64,000 nt of DNA from Narthecium ossifragum (Eukaryota > Streptophyta > Magnoliopsida > Dioscoreales > Nartheciaceae), in assembly GCA_963920575.1 (NCBI GenBank), contig OY986974.1, positions 6,341,283 to 6,405,282 of the forward strand. Direction: 5' to 3'. The notes below the pieces were generated by a model. It was not told where the DNA came from, searched no databases, and worked only from the letters and a program-made list of their open reading frames with translations. Below, one piece after another: positions 35,994 to 48,035 of this stretch (position 1 is its first letter; each line of letters opens with the position of its first letter). Both the position numbers and the translations under genes were made by a program.

Positions 35994-38881
35994 TTAACTT
36001 GATAGAGAGACTGCTTCGGCTTGTACCTTCTGAGTTTCCAAGACAATTCTTGCAGCTTCAATAACAACTTGGCCATTTACATAGTGATGCCGACAGACAG
36101 GCATGTAGACATCAGCCCCGCCTATTAGTTCTGTTTGTGTTTCGTCAGTCTTCCTTAAGGTGAAGAAGGCACGGCGGCCACATAGTTCACACCGTGCTGT
36201 CAGCTTAGTCACAGAATCAGCTATGGGAATGATATCAAGCACAGAACCAAAACTCCTCCTGCCAACATTATTTTAGCAGCAATTTTTTATTTTGCAAGCA
36301 ACAAAAAAGGGACTTATACAGTTATCAAAGCAAGTATGCATCCTCTGCATAGACTTTACAATGCAGATCAGATATTGCAGTCAGGACTAAGCTGCAGATT
36401 TTCTCACTTGAGTGAGTGAGACTGTTTTCATAAGTCTGTATTGAGATGGTAAATAGGAAAGCATTTTCCAGAATCTGGTACTTGCTTTTATAAACTAAAA
36501 GAAAGATAGGATTGAGTGCAGATAAGCAATACCTCAGGTAGTCACCATCCAACCCAGCAACAATAACAGTCTTTCCATCACGGTCGGCTGCATTGCAGCA
36601 GAAGTCATAAAGATCTTTGAAGAATTGGGCTTCATCTATCCCTATCACATCCAGCTGCCAGCATGTTGAACAATGATTGGTTAGAAATAGTATATGCATC
36701 ACAGCATGCATAAACAGAAACAAAATCAATCCGAAGAAAAAATTAGTAGTATGGTTCCCTCTGATTAATTTCACTGTACAGAGTATTTAGTTTTAGTCTG
36801 AAGCACAATCCAGTGTTTCATTGATGTTGCACCAAACTGGTCTTTTGATACCTGATCTGCGCTTAACTGTTTCTTTCATTCACAATTATCAAGACAGCAA
36901 AGAGGAGTCATTATCTAAGCATAGAAGTCCCAACTAGTTGCTAAAAATCACAGATGTATAAGCACATCCTCAGTTCAACCAGAAAAATATGAAACAAATG
37001 AAACAAACGAAATAGATGGAGTGAAATCACTCGTAAATTCTATGGATTGCCAACAGAGAAATCTGCTCTCAGCATCAAAGTCACAGCCTCCCCACTAGAC
37101 GCGAATAAGTTATCAGGCTTATGGATCCCAAAAGCGAATCATTGGATGAGCACTTTAGCACCACGAGGACCATAAAATCTAAACAAACTGGAAATGGTGA
37201 TCAAGAGGACTACTAACAATGTAATAAGCATACACTGCAGCTGAAATTGTATTTTTATGCCAATAAACACATCTATCAAAGACCTGCTTCCAGCCAAAAA
37301 TACTTCGCTCACTTTCTGATGGCTATGATAATCCTCCACAAAGATGCCCATTGTTTTGTCTCACATATAAGTTTGAACAGGTCCACAATGACCTAATCAT
37401 CAGAATACTAAAAAGAGAACATCTGTGCCTAATAGAAAATTATAAACTTTATTATTTTCTCCATTCACTTTCTTTAAAACCCAACTTCTTTGAAACTAAG
37501 CTACCCAATCTAGAAGGTGATAAAACAGCCCGTTACATGTTTACTCAAAAATTTAAGAAACATGGTTTGATTTAAAGGCTCAAAGAAGATGTTTCCGTTC
37601 CAGACAAATAACTAGACAATTGTTATTTGTATAGCTTTTGAAGCAAGGGCAATCAATTGTACTTCCACCCACTAGGCTTCAACTGAAATCTGTAAGCCAT
37701 GTATTATTAACACCTTGAAACACAATCAACTCACCAAGACAGCAAATTTATTCAACTTTCAAGTTATTTTAACAATCAAAATTTTCCTTTTCAAAAGCCA
37801 TCAACAGTTCAATTACCGGCATTCCTTGATTTATCTCTTTCTTCTATATGAAATGACCTGCTTTGCCAAGTAATTGATGATCATTGAGACAACCAATTAA
37901 ACATCTCACAAGTTTAACCAACCTTGGTTTCTTAATACTTGTTGGCCATTCTTATGCAATGAGGTAGCAGACAAAATAGATAAAACACACTAAGTATGCT
38001 TTCAAACTCCTTCCAACAGCATTTATGATGGTTACATATACTGAATGACACTAGCAATCGGAATGATATGAAGCCTTATTGATGGTCACAGAAATGCCAA
38101 AAGAACTATCATAAACACTATAAGTGCTTCACTTCTCATGCCGATATTTTACAGGAAAAGGAACCATACGACAGGTATTCTACATTATCCATCTTTGCAG
38201 CAATGATAACAGTAAAATATGAATTCAATACCTGACTATAGGCTTCGATTCCTATCTTAGCTTGAAATGCCGACAGGTTTGACAGCGGAAAGCAGGGCAT
38301 TTTTGCCCCATCATGCGTCACTACTGAATCCAACCCATATCGTGTGTCCTTGTCCGACTTTATAATGGCCACTTTCCTGCATATTTAGATACCAATTTCT
38401 CAAAATCCACCCAAGAACCAATACCAAAAACACTCTTTTATCTACCTAGCAAAAGAAGCACTGCCATGAACACCATCTCATAAATCCACCACTCCTCCTA
38501 TAACTACTGTACCAAAGAACTAATTTTTAGAGGCCAAGGTGATAATTTTAAGCCATACCGTCCAATGTCGCTCTCAGATTGGACCCGGCGAAGAAGCGCC
38601 GTGGTCTTCCCGGCGAACATGGGCCCAACAATGACGTGAACCTCACCAGACCCAGACTGGAGCTCCATCAGTCGATCGGGGCGGTCAGTCGAGCTAGCGC
38701 AGTAGGACCTGAGGGCGGAAAAGCCGGATTGGGGGCTAAATCCGATGGATTTGATGGGAATCTTTGGGCTTGCAAGGTTTGTGAGAAAGAAGGCTGTGGG
38801 AAGGAAGGAAGGAGGGGGCTTAGAGAGAGACGGTGGGAGGCGAAGCAGGAGCGGGATCATCTTGGAGAAGCAGGATGGCAT
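35994..38881 (-). CDS. TK1: Thymidine kinase, TK1 type, organelle-targeted
   Basis: Four exons: 38881-38559, 38376-38232, 36654-36533 and 36258-35994, joined by GT-AG introns of 182, 1577 and 274 bp. They total 855 bp, 284 residues plus stop. It phosphorylates thymidine to dTMP in the nucleotide salvage pathway. Visible motifs: P-loop [14 protein letters not shown] (about 86-99), then KSDKDTRYG, the DEAQFF catalytic box, [12 protein letters not shown], and a C-terminal zinc site CELCGRR..CRHHY. The first 70 residues are basic, Ser/Pro/Leu-rich and acid-poor ([17 protein letters not shown]), which fits a mitochondrial or plastid transit peptide like Arabidopsis TK1b. A second in-frame Met is 7 residues in. 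Length and motif order are normal for plant TK1, and no lesion was seen. Confidence 0.93.
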
Positions 38882-39220
38882 GTGGTGAGGTATTAAAGAA
38901 GGGATGGTGCGTGATTTGAAAAATTAAGGAGGGGACGGTTTTTTCTTTAGGGTTTTGGAGGGAAAGAATTAGAAAGGATGGGGGAGGAATTGGAGATTGG
39001 AGAAGGAGGAGGGGATTTGAAAATTTTAAGGAGGGAGGGAATGGTTTTTTTTTAGGGTTTTGGAGGGAAACAATTAGAGAGACAGCGGGAGGGATGATAG
39101 GGAGACTGCCGACTGGGGGCGGGGGTGGGTAAGAGTGGAGGCGAGATGTGGTCCCGAGGCAAAAGTCGCTGGGTTGATGAATGATGATAGAGTAGTTGAA
39201 AGTTGAAACATGGAACCTTT
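38882..39220. other. TK1 upstream region with a 101-bp tandem repeat
   Basis: Two similar purine-rich units start at about 38913 and 39014 (GATTTGAAAA..TTTAGGGTTTTGGAGGGAAA). They lie immediately upstream of the thymidine kinase start codon and probably belong to its promoter or 5' UTR. Confidence 0.6.
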
Positions 39221-39602
39221 GGCCACGTTTGGTTGGGGATAGGGAATCTCTATTCTGGGATAAACTCATTTTATTCCTATATTGCACCCAAACACCATCT
39301 AATCTCCATTTTTATCCATATTTCTATCCCCATTTTATCTCTATTTTATCCCTATTTTTCAACCAATCATTACTACTTTTTCTCTTCTTTTCAATCAATC
39401 ACAACAACTTTATCCTTACTTTTTCACTTTTCAACCAATCATTACTTCATCATCCATACTTTTCAACCAATCACATCAACTTTATCCCTACTTTTTCAAC
39501 CAAACATTACTAATCTATCACTACTTTTTAACAAAATACCATACATATCCCACTACTTATCCCAGGTTACCAATCCCTATTCCCTCTAATCCCGGGATAG
39601 AC

Positions 39603-42046
39603 TGTGAGGACCCGTCCCTCTACTCCTGGGTCGACCGGTTGGGTCGGGCCCGTGGCTCGTTGGTTTGTTTCGCGTCGAGCTCGCGATCCAGTGGATCGCA
39701 TTGTTTCTTGGACCACAATGGCAATTTGGTAAATTGCGCCTTGTTGGTTTATTTCACACCTACGTGTGCACACACTGGCCTTGTATGTGTTAGTGTTTGT
39801 TTAGAACGGCTAGGTGGACCCGGGATCGAAAGATCCGGACTTGGGCTTGAGTTCTTGCCCAAGTTTAGCTTTCAGCACACAAAGGATCGATCCTCTCTGG
39901 CTAAGGGATCGATCCTCTTCGTGCCAGAAAGCCTTGCGAGTTTGTCATGAAGGATCGATCCTCTCTGAGGAAGGATCGATCATTCATACGTCGGTTGGTT
40001 TTCTGCTTCGCGAGGACGGCCACCGCTGGCCGTCGGTCTCCCTTGTCAGAGAGGGAGGACTTTCCCCTCCCCTTCCCTCACTTTTTCCCCTCTTTCCCGG
40101 CTATCCCCTCCCCCTTTTCCCCTCTTTTCTTCCCCTCCTCTTCCCCCTTCTCTTCTCTTCTTCTTCCTTCTTTCTCTTCTTTCCCGCGGTGCTCTGTTTC
40201 TTCCCTTCTCCGCCAGCGAGCTTCTTCTCCTTCGTTCTCCCTCCTCCGACCACCAAATTGGGTGTTCTTTGGCTCGTTGGATCCGTGACAACGAGAGGAA
40301 GGCTCCTGGTGTGGTTTGGCAGCTTGTTGGTGATCAAATCGTGGAGAATCAGAGGAGGAAAGCGCAGCTAGGTAGGGTTATACCTACTGTGTTTATTTCG
40401 GGTGTTCTTGAGATCTAGCCATTGGATCTTGTTGATCCTTGCTTTGTTGGTTTTCTTATGCCTTGTAGAATTACTAATTTAAGTTTCATGTTAATCAGTT
40501 GAGATTTGAGTAGGTTTTATGGATGATTAGTCTCGGATTTCTGGTTTTCTGCTGTTCTTGAGAAACAGCCGGCTTACGGCGAGTTTTCCGGCCGGAGAGT
40601 ACATGATCTTGGCTTTTCATAAACATAAGAGTTGTAGAGCTATTCGTTAGCTTTCCATTCCATCTTATTTCGTATTTTTCCGATTTATGTACGATCTGTT
40701 ATAAATTCTTTGCTGGAGGGCTGCGTTGCAGCAATTAAATTGGTAAGTGAGTTAATTAGCGGTTTTGATTTGTATTTTCCCGTTAATCCAACCGTTGGAT
40801 GATTATGATTTTTGGTTATGATGATCCTGGTTTATACACCTACTAGTGGCTAAGTTGGATCTTGAGTCCGACGTCGTTTGGACGTCGGATCGACGGGATC
40901 AATTAGCCCCTAAGTAGAGGCTTTGGGTGTTTTTGAATATAATATTATATTTCGGAATATAATATTATATTGTGTTTTGTTCATCATCGTTTTCGGGGTT
41001 GCTTCCCGTTGCAGGAGTCCGCGGGTGATGGTCGCGGTACCGTCGTAATACCGGGACCCGCTGCGGATCGGCTGGCAGCGGTTGGTAGTACCGCTGCAGC
41101 GATCCAGTAGACTTATATGATGTTTGTCATACTGTTGCATGCCTATCTCTTGTTTGTGTATGTCATAGCATGCATTGTTGAATTGTGCATTAGTTGCATT
41201 GGTTAGGGCGTGGGTGATCCTTGGGTCGCCGTCCCGAGGCTGGAAGCTCGGACTTAGCCCTAGGACCGGGGTTGGGTAGTTTGGACTCGGTTTGAATTGT
41301 GGTGTCTAGTCGATTTCATGATAGGCTTAGATGACTGGTTCACTTGTGGCTTGATGATTGTAGAGGTCGTGTCGGCCTCGAGTCGGAGGCTGAGGTGTAG
41401 CCGGTGTTCCACTGTGTCGACTCTTGAGTGGTGGAAACGGCCCCCTCAGCGGTGCCATTTCCCGCCTGCAGTGCCGGTTACCTGCATGTGAGTCAGCAGT
41501 GTTTGTTGAGCTTACTGTGTGCTGCTCCTGGGCACCAGGGACACGCGGTGGGGTTATGGGACCCCTGTATACACCCAGATCCTACTTGAGGGCAACACTA
41601 TTGCGTTCCCCCTTCCTTCTGTGTGACGTAGTGTAGATTCCTACTGAGCTTAGTGCTCACACCTACCCGGGGCTGCGTTTTGCAGGTGCAGGCGTCAGTT
41701 CCTCTTCTGTGGCCCCTACCGGGCAATTGGTCGGCGGTGCGGCGGCGCCTGGTGGACTTTGAGAGGTGGTGATCGTTTACTGCTTTTACCCTATGTTAGT
41801 TAGTCTCCTACGGGAGTAATGTTGTACTTTGAATCTTCCCCTCTCCGAGGATATGTATATTAACACTTGAGTTTTTAATCTGTGGTTCGATGTTGTTAAT
41901 TGTTGATTTAATTGAGGGTGCTTTGGTGAACTGTTAGGGAGACCAATAGGTTAGAGGGAACCCTCGCCAGCTTTGTTTTCCGCGTTTTGTAGGTTCCGGT
42001 TCGCGTCGCCCGGCCCGGTTGGGCTTTCGCGGGTCGGGGCGCGACA
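39603..42046 (+). mobile_element. Solo LTR, family A (2444 bp)
   Basis: Starts TGTGAGGACCCGTCC, ends GGGTCGGGGCGCGACA; exact target duplication TAGAC at 39598-39602 and 42047-42051. It carries GATCGATC pairs at 39885-39981, a hairpin GACGGCCA..TGGCCGTC near 40014-40033, and a pyrimidine-rich leader (40040-40250) followed by a GT donor-like AG/GTAGGG near 40370. Confidence 0.93.
39885..39981. repeat. Two GATCGATC pairs in family A LTR
   Basis: All four boxes are exact, starting at 39885/39907 (22 bp) and 39953/39974 (21 bp). They lie 282-378 bp from the sense 5' end of the LTR. Confidence 0.9.
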
Positions 42047-42073
42047 TAGACTATTCCGCAACCAAAGACACCC

Positions 42074-43429
42074 TAATGGTCAATAAGTCCTGAAAAAAAA
42101 ATATAGTTAATCGGTGATAACACCAGTTTAGTCAAGATTTTTGTTAAAAACCCCATTTGATGTATTTTTAAGGTTAGAACCCCATTTGACAGGTTTATTT
42201 GGCTGGTATAATTAAAAAAAAAGACTAAAATACCCCTATAGCTAAATGTAATTAAAATAAGACTAAAATGGCATGGTGGTGGTGGTGATGACGGCAGCGG
42301 TAGCGGACGGCGCGATAGATGATCGAGGAGTTGGGATCCGGTGATCCAGCGTGTCCCTCGCGCCCACCCAACCTCCGTCCGTCGTTGCGGAAGTCACCAT
42401 CACCGCTCCAACCACCTGATGACAGCTTCCCATAACCTCCTCGACGGACTCCATCTCCGACGAAACCCCCAACCCGAGCTCCTTCTCTCACAGATCCAGT
42501 GCCGCCAACCACTCCATACCGCCGCCTCCGGCCACCCCGTCCCCATCCGGTCCCAGATTCAGATCCCTCCTCTGACCAGATTCGGCAACTTGGAGGTGTG
42601 GGGTGGCCAGATCCGTACATGATGGCTAGGTGCGAGGGGAGTGGAGTTGCGATCTGAGATAGCATGCTCTCAAGCCAAGGTGGATAGCTCGGAGTGGTTT
42701 TACTGGATGAAGTCGGCGGCGAGGGACAAGATTAGAGGGGATCGTCGGAGATGGTGGTTGTCCGGAGGTGGTGCTCGTTGATGGTGGCTGGTGGGGGCGA
42801 TCAATAATGTGAGAGGGGGAGCTCGGGGTGGTGTTGGGATCCGATCGGTAGGAGGTCGACGCCGGCTTCCGACGAGGATGGAAGCTAGGGATGGGATCGG
42901 TGAGGCTCGGGGTCCATGCGGACGCTGGATGTGACTGAAGAGATGAAGTCTGGCTTGAAGTTTGGCTTGTTGTCGGCTTGGGAGGCGGGACGACGACCTC
43001 CCTAGGCACCGGCGACCTCGACCTGAGCTTGGACGCCACCCGAGCTTCTCCGTCCCCTCTGGATCTAACAGCGCCGACGCCACCTCCACAACCCTTCCTC
43101 CGGCCTCCAGCTCCGCCCAACCCCAGATCCAAGGCCCCCTCGCCTCTACAACCCTTCCTCCGACCATCTCCGGGCCCGATTCGGCCGCTTGAGCCAGCCC
43201 CGGATTCGATCGAGCCGCTTCAGTCGATGGCTATCAAGACGATGGCTTGGGAGGCGAGCCGGGGGTGGAGATAGAGGAAGAGAATTGAGAAAAGCTGGGT
43301 AAAAATAGGAAAATAGGGGGAAAAATGGTAGAAAAATAGGAAAAAACTGGTAGAAAAACAGGGAAAAATATGGAAAAAGATAAAGAAATTTATAGAAGAA
43401 AAGTGGATGTGACCGAAGAGACTATTGAT
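42074..43429. other. GC-rich low-complexity block, no supported gene
   Basis: 42250-43270 is GC-rich with overlapping frames on both strands but no recognisable domain; the encoded peptides are Gly-, Arg- or Pro-rich. An AT-rich segment at 42130-42200 (GTTAAAAACCCCATTTGA) resembles the complement of 47840-47860. This hints that 42.1-47.9 kb is one decayed DNA transposon with captured sequence. Confidence 0.35.
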
Positions 43430-44285
43430 GGAGAATTTCAGCCAATTAAGTTGTAATTTGAAGAGTTAAAAAAGATGAAAATGCATTTAAAAAGATAAAA
43501 ATAAAGTTAAGAAGATTAAAATAGATTTAAAATGATAAAATAGAGTTAAAAAGATGAAAATGTATGAAAGATGAAAATGAATTTAGAAAGATGAAAATGA
43601 ATTTCAAAATGATAAAAATAGATTTAAAATGATGAAAATAGAGTTAAGAATATGAAAATGAATGAAAGATGAAAATGAATTCAGAAAGATGAAAATGAAT
43701 TTCGAAAGATGAAAATGAATTTAGAAAGATGAAAATGAATTTTAAAATGATAAAAATATATTTAAAGTGATGAAAAATTGAAAATAAAGTTAAGAAGATG
43801 AAAATGAATTTAGAAAGATGAAAATGAATTTTAAAATGATAAAAATATATTTAAAGTGATGAAAAATTGAAAATAAAGTTAAGAAGATGAAATGTATGAA
43901 AGATGAAAATGATTTCAGAAAGATGAAAATGATTTCAGAATGATAAACATAGATTTAAAATGATGAAAATAGAGATAAGAAGACGAAAATGTATGAAAGA
44001 TGAAAATGATTTCAGAAAGATGAAAATGAATTTTGAAAGATGAAAATGATTTCAGAAAGATGAAAATGATTTTGAGAAAGATGAAAATGATTTTTGAAAA
44101 ATGAAAATGATTTTTGAAAAATGAAAATGATTTCAGAAAGATGAAAATGATTTCAAAAAAATGAAAATGAATTTTGAAAGATGAAAATGATTTCAGAAAG
44201 ATGAAAATGAGTTTTTAAACGATGAAAATGATTTTTGAAAGATGAAAATATAGTTAAAAAGATGAAAATTCATTTTTGTCAATTT
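43430..44285 (+). repeat. Minisatellite based on GATGAAAATGA
   Basis: About 850 bp of degenerate units of 18-25 bp built on AGATGAAAATGA followed by ATTTYRGAA-type spacers. No coding capacity. Confidence 0.9.
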
Positions 44286-44374
44286 TCTAAGTTTTATGTA
44301 TAATTTTGATGTGTAAATTGTATTTTGATCAAAAAAATTCATCGCTTTGGCTTTCGACTCGGATCATTTTCAGC

Positions 44375-44525
44375 TTTTTCAGCTCATTTTCATTTTTCTC
44401 AATTGATATCAGATCATTTTCATCTTTCTCAATTGATGTCAGATCATTTTCATCTTTGTCAGCTCATTTTCATCTTTGTCAGCTCATTTTTATCTTTATC
44501 ATTTTCATCTTTGTCATCTCATCGA
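44375..44525 (-). repeat. Same minisatellite in inverted orientation
   Basis: TCATTTTCATCTTTGTCAGC-type units, the reverse complement of the GATGAAAATGA array. They start about 90 bp after that array ends and stop just before the solo LTR at 44548. Confidence 0.8.
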
Positions 44526-44547
44526 CGTGGTCAAGGAACACCGCGCA

Positions 44548-46978
44548 TGTCACACCCCGACCCAGAAAACCCATCCAGAACGGGGCGTGAGGGTTCCTAT
44601 CACTATTCATCTTCAATCGGCGCGATACAAAGCGGAAAAGACGGATAATTTAAACAAATGTATCCCAGAGGTGAACAGATATTCAATTATAATATATCAT
44701 CAAGTTGTACAGTTCAATATTTGATACAAAAGCCTTCCAAGGTACAGATTTATACAAGATCCCAAAATCCTCAAAAGTTACAACATATAAATATATCCAA
44801 AAGATGTACAATAGGTAATCCTCCAGCAACCTCAAGCACCTCTGGATGTACTCGCGCCGCCAAAGGCCGATCCTGCTGGCTCCACGGAAGAAGAACTGCC
44901 GCCTGCACCTGTAAACGCAGCCCGGGTAGGAGTGAGCGATAAGCTCAATAGGGTTCTACTCTACGACACACTGAAAGGAGGAAAACAACAACAGTGTTGT
45001 CTCCCAGCTCAAGTCTAACGGATGCCACGGGGTCCCACAACTCCTGTCGACTCCCCAAGGGATCCTACTCTTCTCAACCGACCACGCTGGGAACATCAAC
45101 CAACACGCTGGGAGGAAAAGGACAAGAACCAGTAGGATCACCATTACCCAGCAGGAAACCACTGCCTGGGGACCATGTCAGGGACGTCGACACCCATCCT
45201 TAGCACTTGGCCTAGGAAGACAACACGACCTCTAAACCTCAAACACTGATTCAAGTCAACTATCGCAATCCTCAATCACAAGAGATTCAAATGATACAAG
45301 ATCACACCCTATTCCTGACTACCCAGCCATGGCCCTAAGGCTAGATCCGAGCTACCTGAGAGCCTCGGATCGGCGATCCAAACCATCACCCGCCTAACCT
45401 CAAATGCCTCTAATGCACACAATGCATGAGCCTAAGCAAACATCTATCCTAGATGTCTCTACATGCCACATCAGCAGTTATAAGTTCAACAAATATACAA
45501 TAACCTTCGGCACTCGCCGGCAAGAGGCTAAGGTTCCACAATTCCTCATTAGCTAGCACTCATAGCTAGTTAATGGCTAAGCACACCATTTAGCAATTAA
45601 CTACATCCAAACATGTATTAAATGCAATCCAAACCATTGGTTTTCCCAAAAAGGAAAGAACACTCGAATCGATCCTCAAAACCGATGGAAATCCTTTGAA
45701 AACCCCATAAAACCCCCATACGTACTTCCCAACATGTTTAGATGTTAATCACAAATCAAATCCATCCAAGAAAAGCCAGAAAACCAAGCCCAAGGGGTCA
45801 CGGACGATGTCACGGTCGATCCGGCGATCGACCGTGAGACCCAAACGAAGAAAACCAAGGGCGACGGTCGATCCACCCATCGACCCTGAGAAGCCCAAAA
45901 CCAAACAGCGCCTGACGGTCGACCGTCAGGTAAAAGGCGAAAAGGAGAAGATCCCGCGGTCGATCGATCCATCGACCGTGGGAGTCCAAAATCCCGACAG
46001 AGCCCGACGGTCGATCCGATGGTCGACCGCCAGGCCTAGAAAGAGTAAAATGATACTTGACGGTCGATGCACCGATCGACTGTCGAGCCCCGAAGGAGCG
46101 TATCAACGCTGTACGGTCGATGCACCGATCGACCGTCGAGCCTCAGGCACAGTTCTTCAGAACTGTGCCGGAAATCCAATTTCTTGGATTTCAAGGATCA
46201 AATCAAGTTGGAATAAGATGAGATTTTGCAAACAAGTGTATTTAACAATGGGGAAGCTAATGGAATGAAGAAATCCAGCTTTTGACGGTTAAATCTCTTA
46301 TCTAGGTCCAAATGGACAAAAACCGACAAAACGTCGATAATACGGAAACCAACCGTTAGAATACGGAAAGAACAGCGTAGGAATACCGGAAAAGAACAAC
46401 ATCACATACACACAGAGTTGCATATCTTTCTAACATGTATTCCTACAGTGAAAGTATATAAAACCTATCCTAGGAGAACCTGATCCAAGGATCGAGGTAG
46501 AAACACCTACTTGAGCAAGTAGGGTAGCTCCTCCACGCGTCCCGCTAGTCAAACCGACAAGATCTGCGCTCTGAAGCCCAACTCTCCAAACCCTAGCTCA
46601 GCCGAAGGAGAGAGAGAAGGGGAGGAGAGAAAACGACAGGAGAAGAAGAGAAGGAAAGAGAAGGAAAGAGAAGAAAGGGACAGGGTTTATATAGAAAATC
46701 CACATCTATCTCAGCCGTCCGATTCGATCTTTCCCGATCGAGCTCCGATCCTCGGATCGGACGCACCCTAGGGATTCTAATCAAACACATACATCAATCC
46801 AAGGCAGTGTGTGGAACGCGGGTGTGAAACCGACCACCAGAGGGCATATTTACCAAAATGCCCCCGGGGGTCCAAACCGCCACACGATCGCCCGATCGTG
46901 CCCGACGCGGAACCAAACCAACAGGAAACCGGCTCTCGACCCATGCGGTTGAGCCAGGTCAGAGGGACAGGCCCTCAT
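44548..46978 (-). mobile_element. Solo LTR, family B (2431 bp)
   Basis: Plus-strand start TGTCACACCCCGACCC; the far end is CCCTCATA, with the final CA changed to TA. Exact target duplication GCGCA at 44543-44547 and 46979-46983. In its sense (minus) a TATATAAACC-type TATA box lies near 46687-46697. A purine/pyrimidine-rich leader follows, then the palindrome array at 45814-46140. Confidence 0.92.
45814..46140. repeat. Array of GGTCGATC..GATCGACC palindromes in family B LTR
   Basis: About seven modules of roughly 20 bp with inverted arms, starting near 45814, 45866, 45917, 45959, 46010, 46061 and 46115. In the first two, the arm starts are 12 bp apart. The arms share the TCGATC core with the family A boxes, but the spacing differs. 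Confidence 0.8.
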
Positions 46979-46983
46979 AGCGC

Positions 46984-48000
46984 ACGCACAACACCACCCA
47001 TGCCCGAATGAGCTTTTCACTCTTGGATTCTCCGTTGTCGACATCATCATCATTGTACCAGTGCTTGCCTCCATGGGGTTGTGGTGGGGTCGGCGTGGCT
47101 AGGAAGAAGATGGTGGTGGTGCTCGACCTGACCGTCACTGTCGAGGAGCGGCCGGAATTTTATATAGTTTTCTTTTATTATTCCGAATTTTAAAAGCCAG
47201 CGGACAGCTGCTCGCCGGGGACGACGATCGCGAGCAAGGGCGGGCAACGTGACAGTGGATCGTCCCGGGGAATGGTGGAGGACGGGTCGTGAGGCGACGA
47301 GAACACCGAATCTGGGGTTGGTTGGCGTTGGAAGGCCGTTGGGTGGTGGGTTTAGGTGGAGGCGGTGCTGGATCTGATAGAGGGGATGAACTCGGGCGTG
47401 GCTTTCGGCAAGGAGGGCGATCAAACGGCGTCGGGCGCCGTCGAGGAAGGCGAAGACGATGAAAGGTTGCACTCGACGCAGGAGGAGATGGAGGGACGAG
47501 CGACGGTGGGCAAGATTGCAGTTGACGACGCGCGGGGACTGGGAGGTCGGGTTGGGTTTGGACGGAGGAGTTGGCCAGAGGTGGGAAAGGGGAAGGAGAT
47601 GGAGGGGTTCACCGTGATTCCGAGGGGGTGTTGGCGACGGTTGCAGGTAGAGCATTGGTCGGCCGGCCGGTCGGAGGAGAGAGGAAATAGTCATGAGCCA
47701 GCCGGCCGGAGGAGAGAGGAGAGAGGAGAGAGGAGAGATGAGAGATGAGAGAGAAAATGCTGGAATAAAAAAATATAAAATAGGGGTAAGGGTATCATTG
47801 TCATTTTCATGTGTTGTTGGGTTATTCATATGAAAGCTAAGGTGGGGTTTTTAGCAAGATCTATGGGGCTATGGACAAAAAGAGGGCTAGATTGTGGGTT
47901 ATGGCCTAATACCCAAAAAAAATAGGGTTCGACAATAGGGCTCAAATAAAATTTGATATGGCAATAGGGCCCTATTAGACGGAAATGCTCGTATACTCCC
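46984..48000. other. GC-rich low-complexity block, no supported gene
   Basis: The minus-strand frame at 47050-47829 (259 codons) is Pro/Leu/Arg-rich without a domain, and the opposite strand is equally open; I treat both as compositional. Segment 47840-47970 is AT-richer and may be the right end of the decayed element suggested for 42.1-47.9 kb. Confidence 0.35.
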
Positions 48001-48035
48001 CCCAGCCCCCCCCCCCCCCCAAGCCGGCGGCCCCC

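Larger units (their letters stand above)
39221..42073. mobile_element. MITE-like element split by a solo LTR
   Basis: The left end GGCCACGTTTGGTTGGGGAT (39221) pairs imperfectly with the right end, whose complement is GGGTGTCTTTGGTTGCGGAA (to 42073). Matching internal CCCGGGATAGACTATTCC parts flank the solo LTR at 39603-42046. Without the LTR it is about 410 bp and non-coding. The termini resemble those of the MITE at 59148. No clear target duplication was found, so the superfamily is uncertain. Confidence 0.6.

Noticed and set aside
42252..43274. Several long GC-rich frames on both strands
   Set aside because: Both strands are open because of composition; peptides are Gly/Arg/Pro-rich, with no domain and no codon bias difference that I could see.
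47050..47829. 259-codon minus-strand frame
   Set aside because: Low-complexity Pro/Leu/Arg peptide starting in an AT-rich repeat end; the opposite strand is open too.
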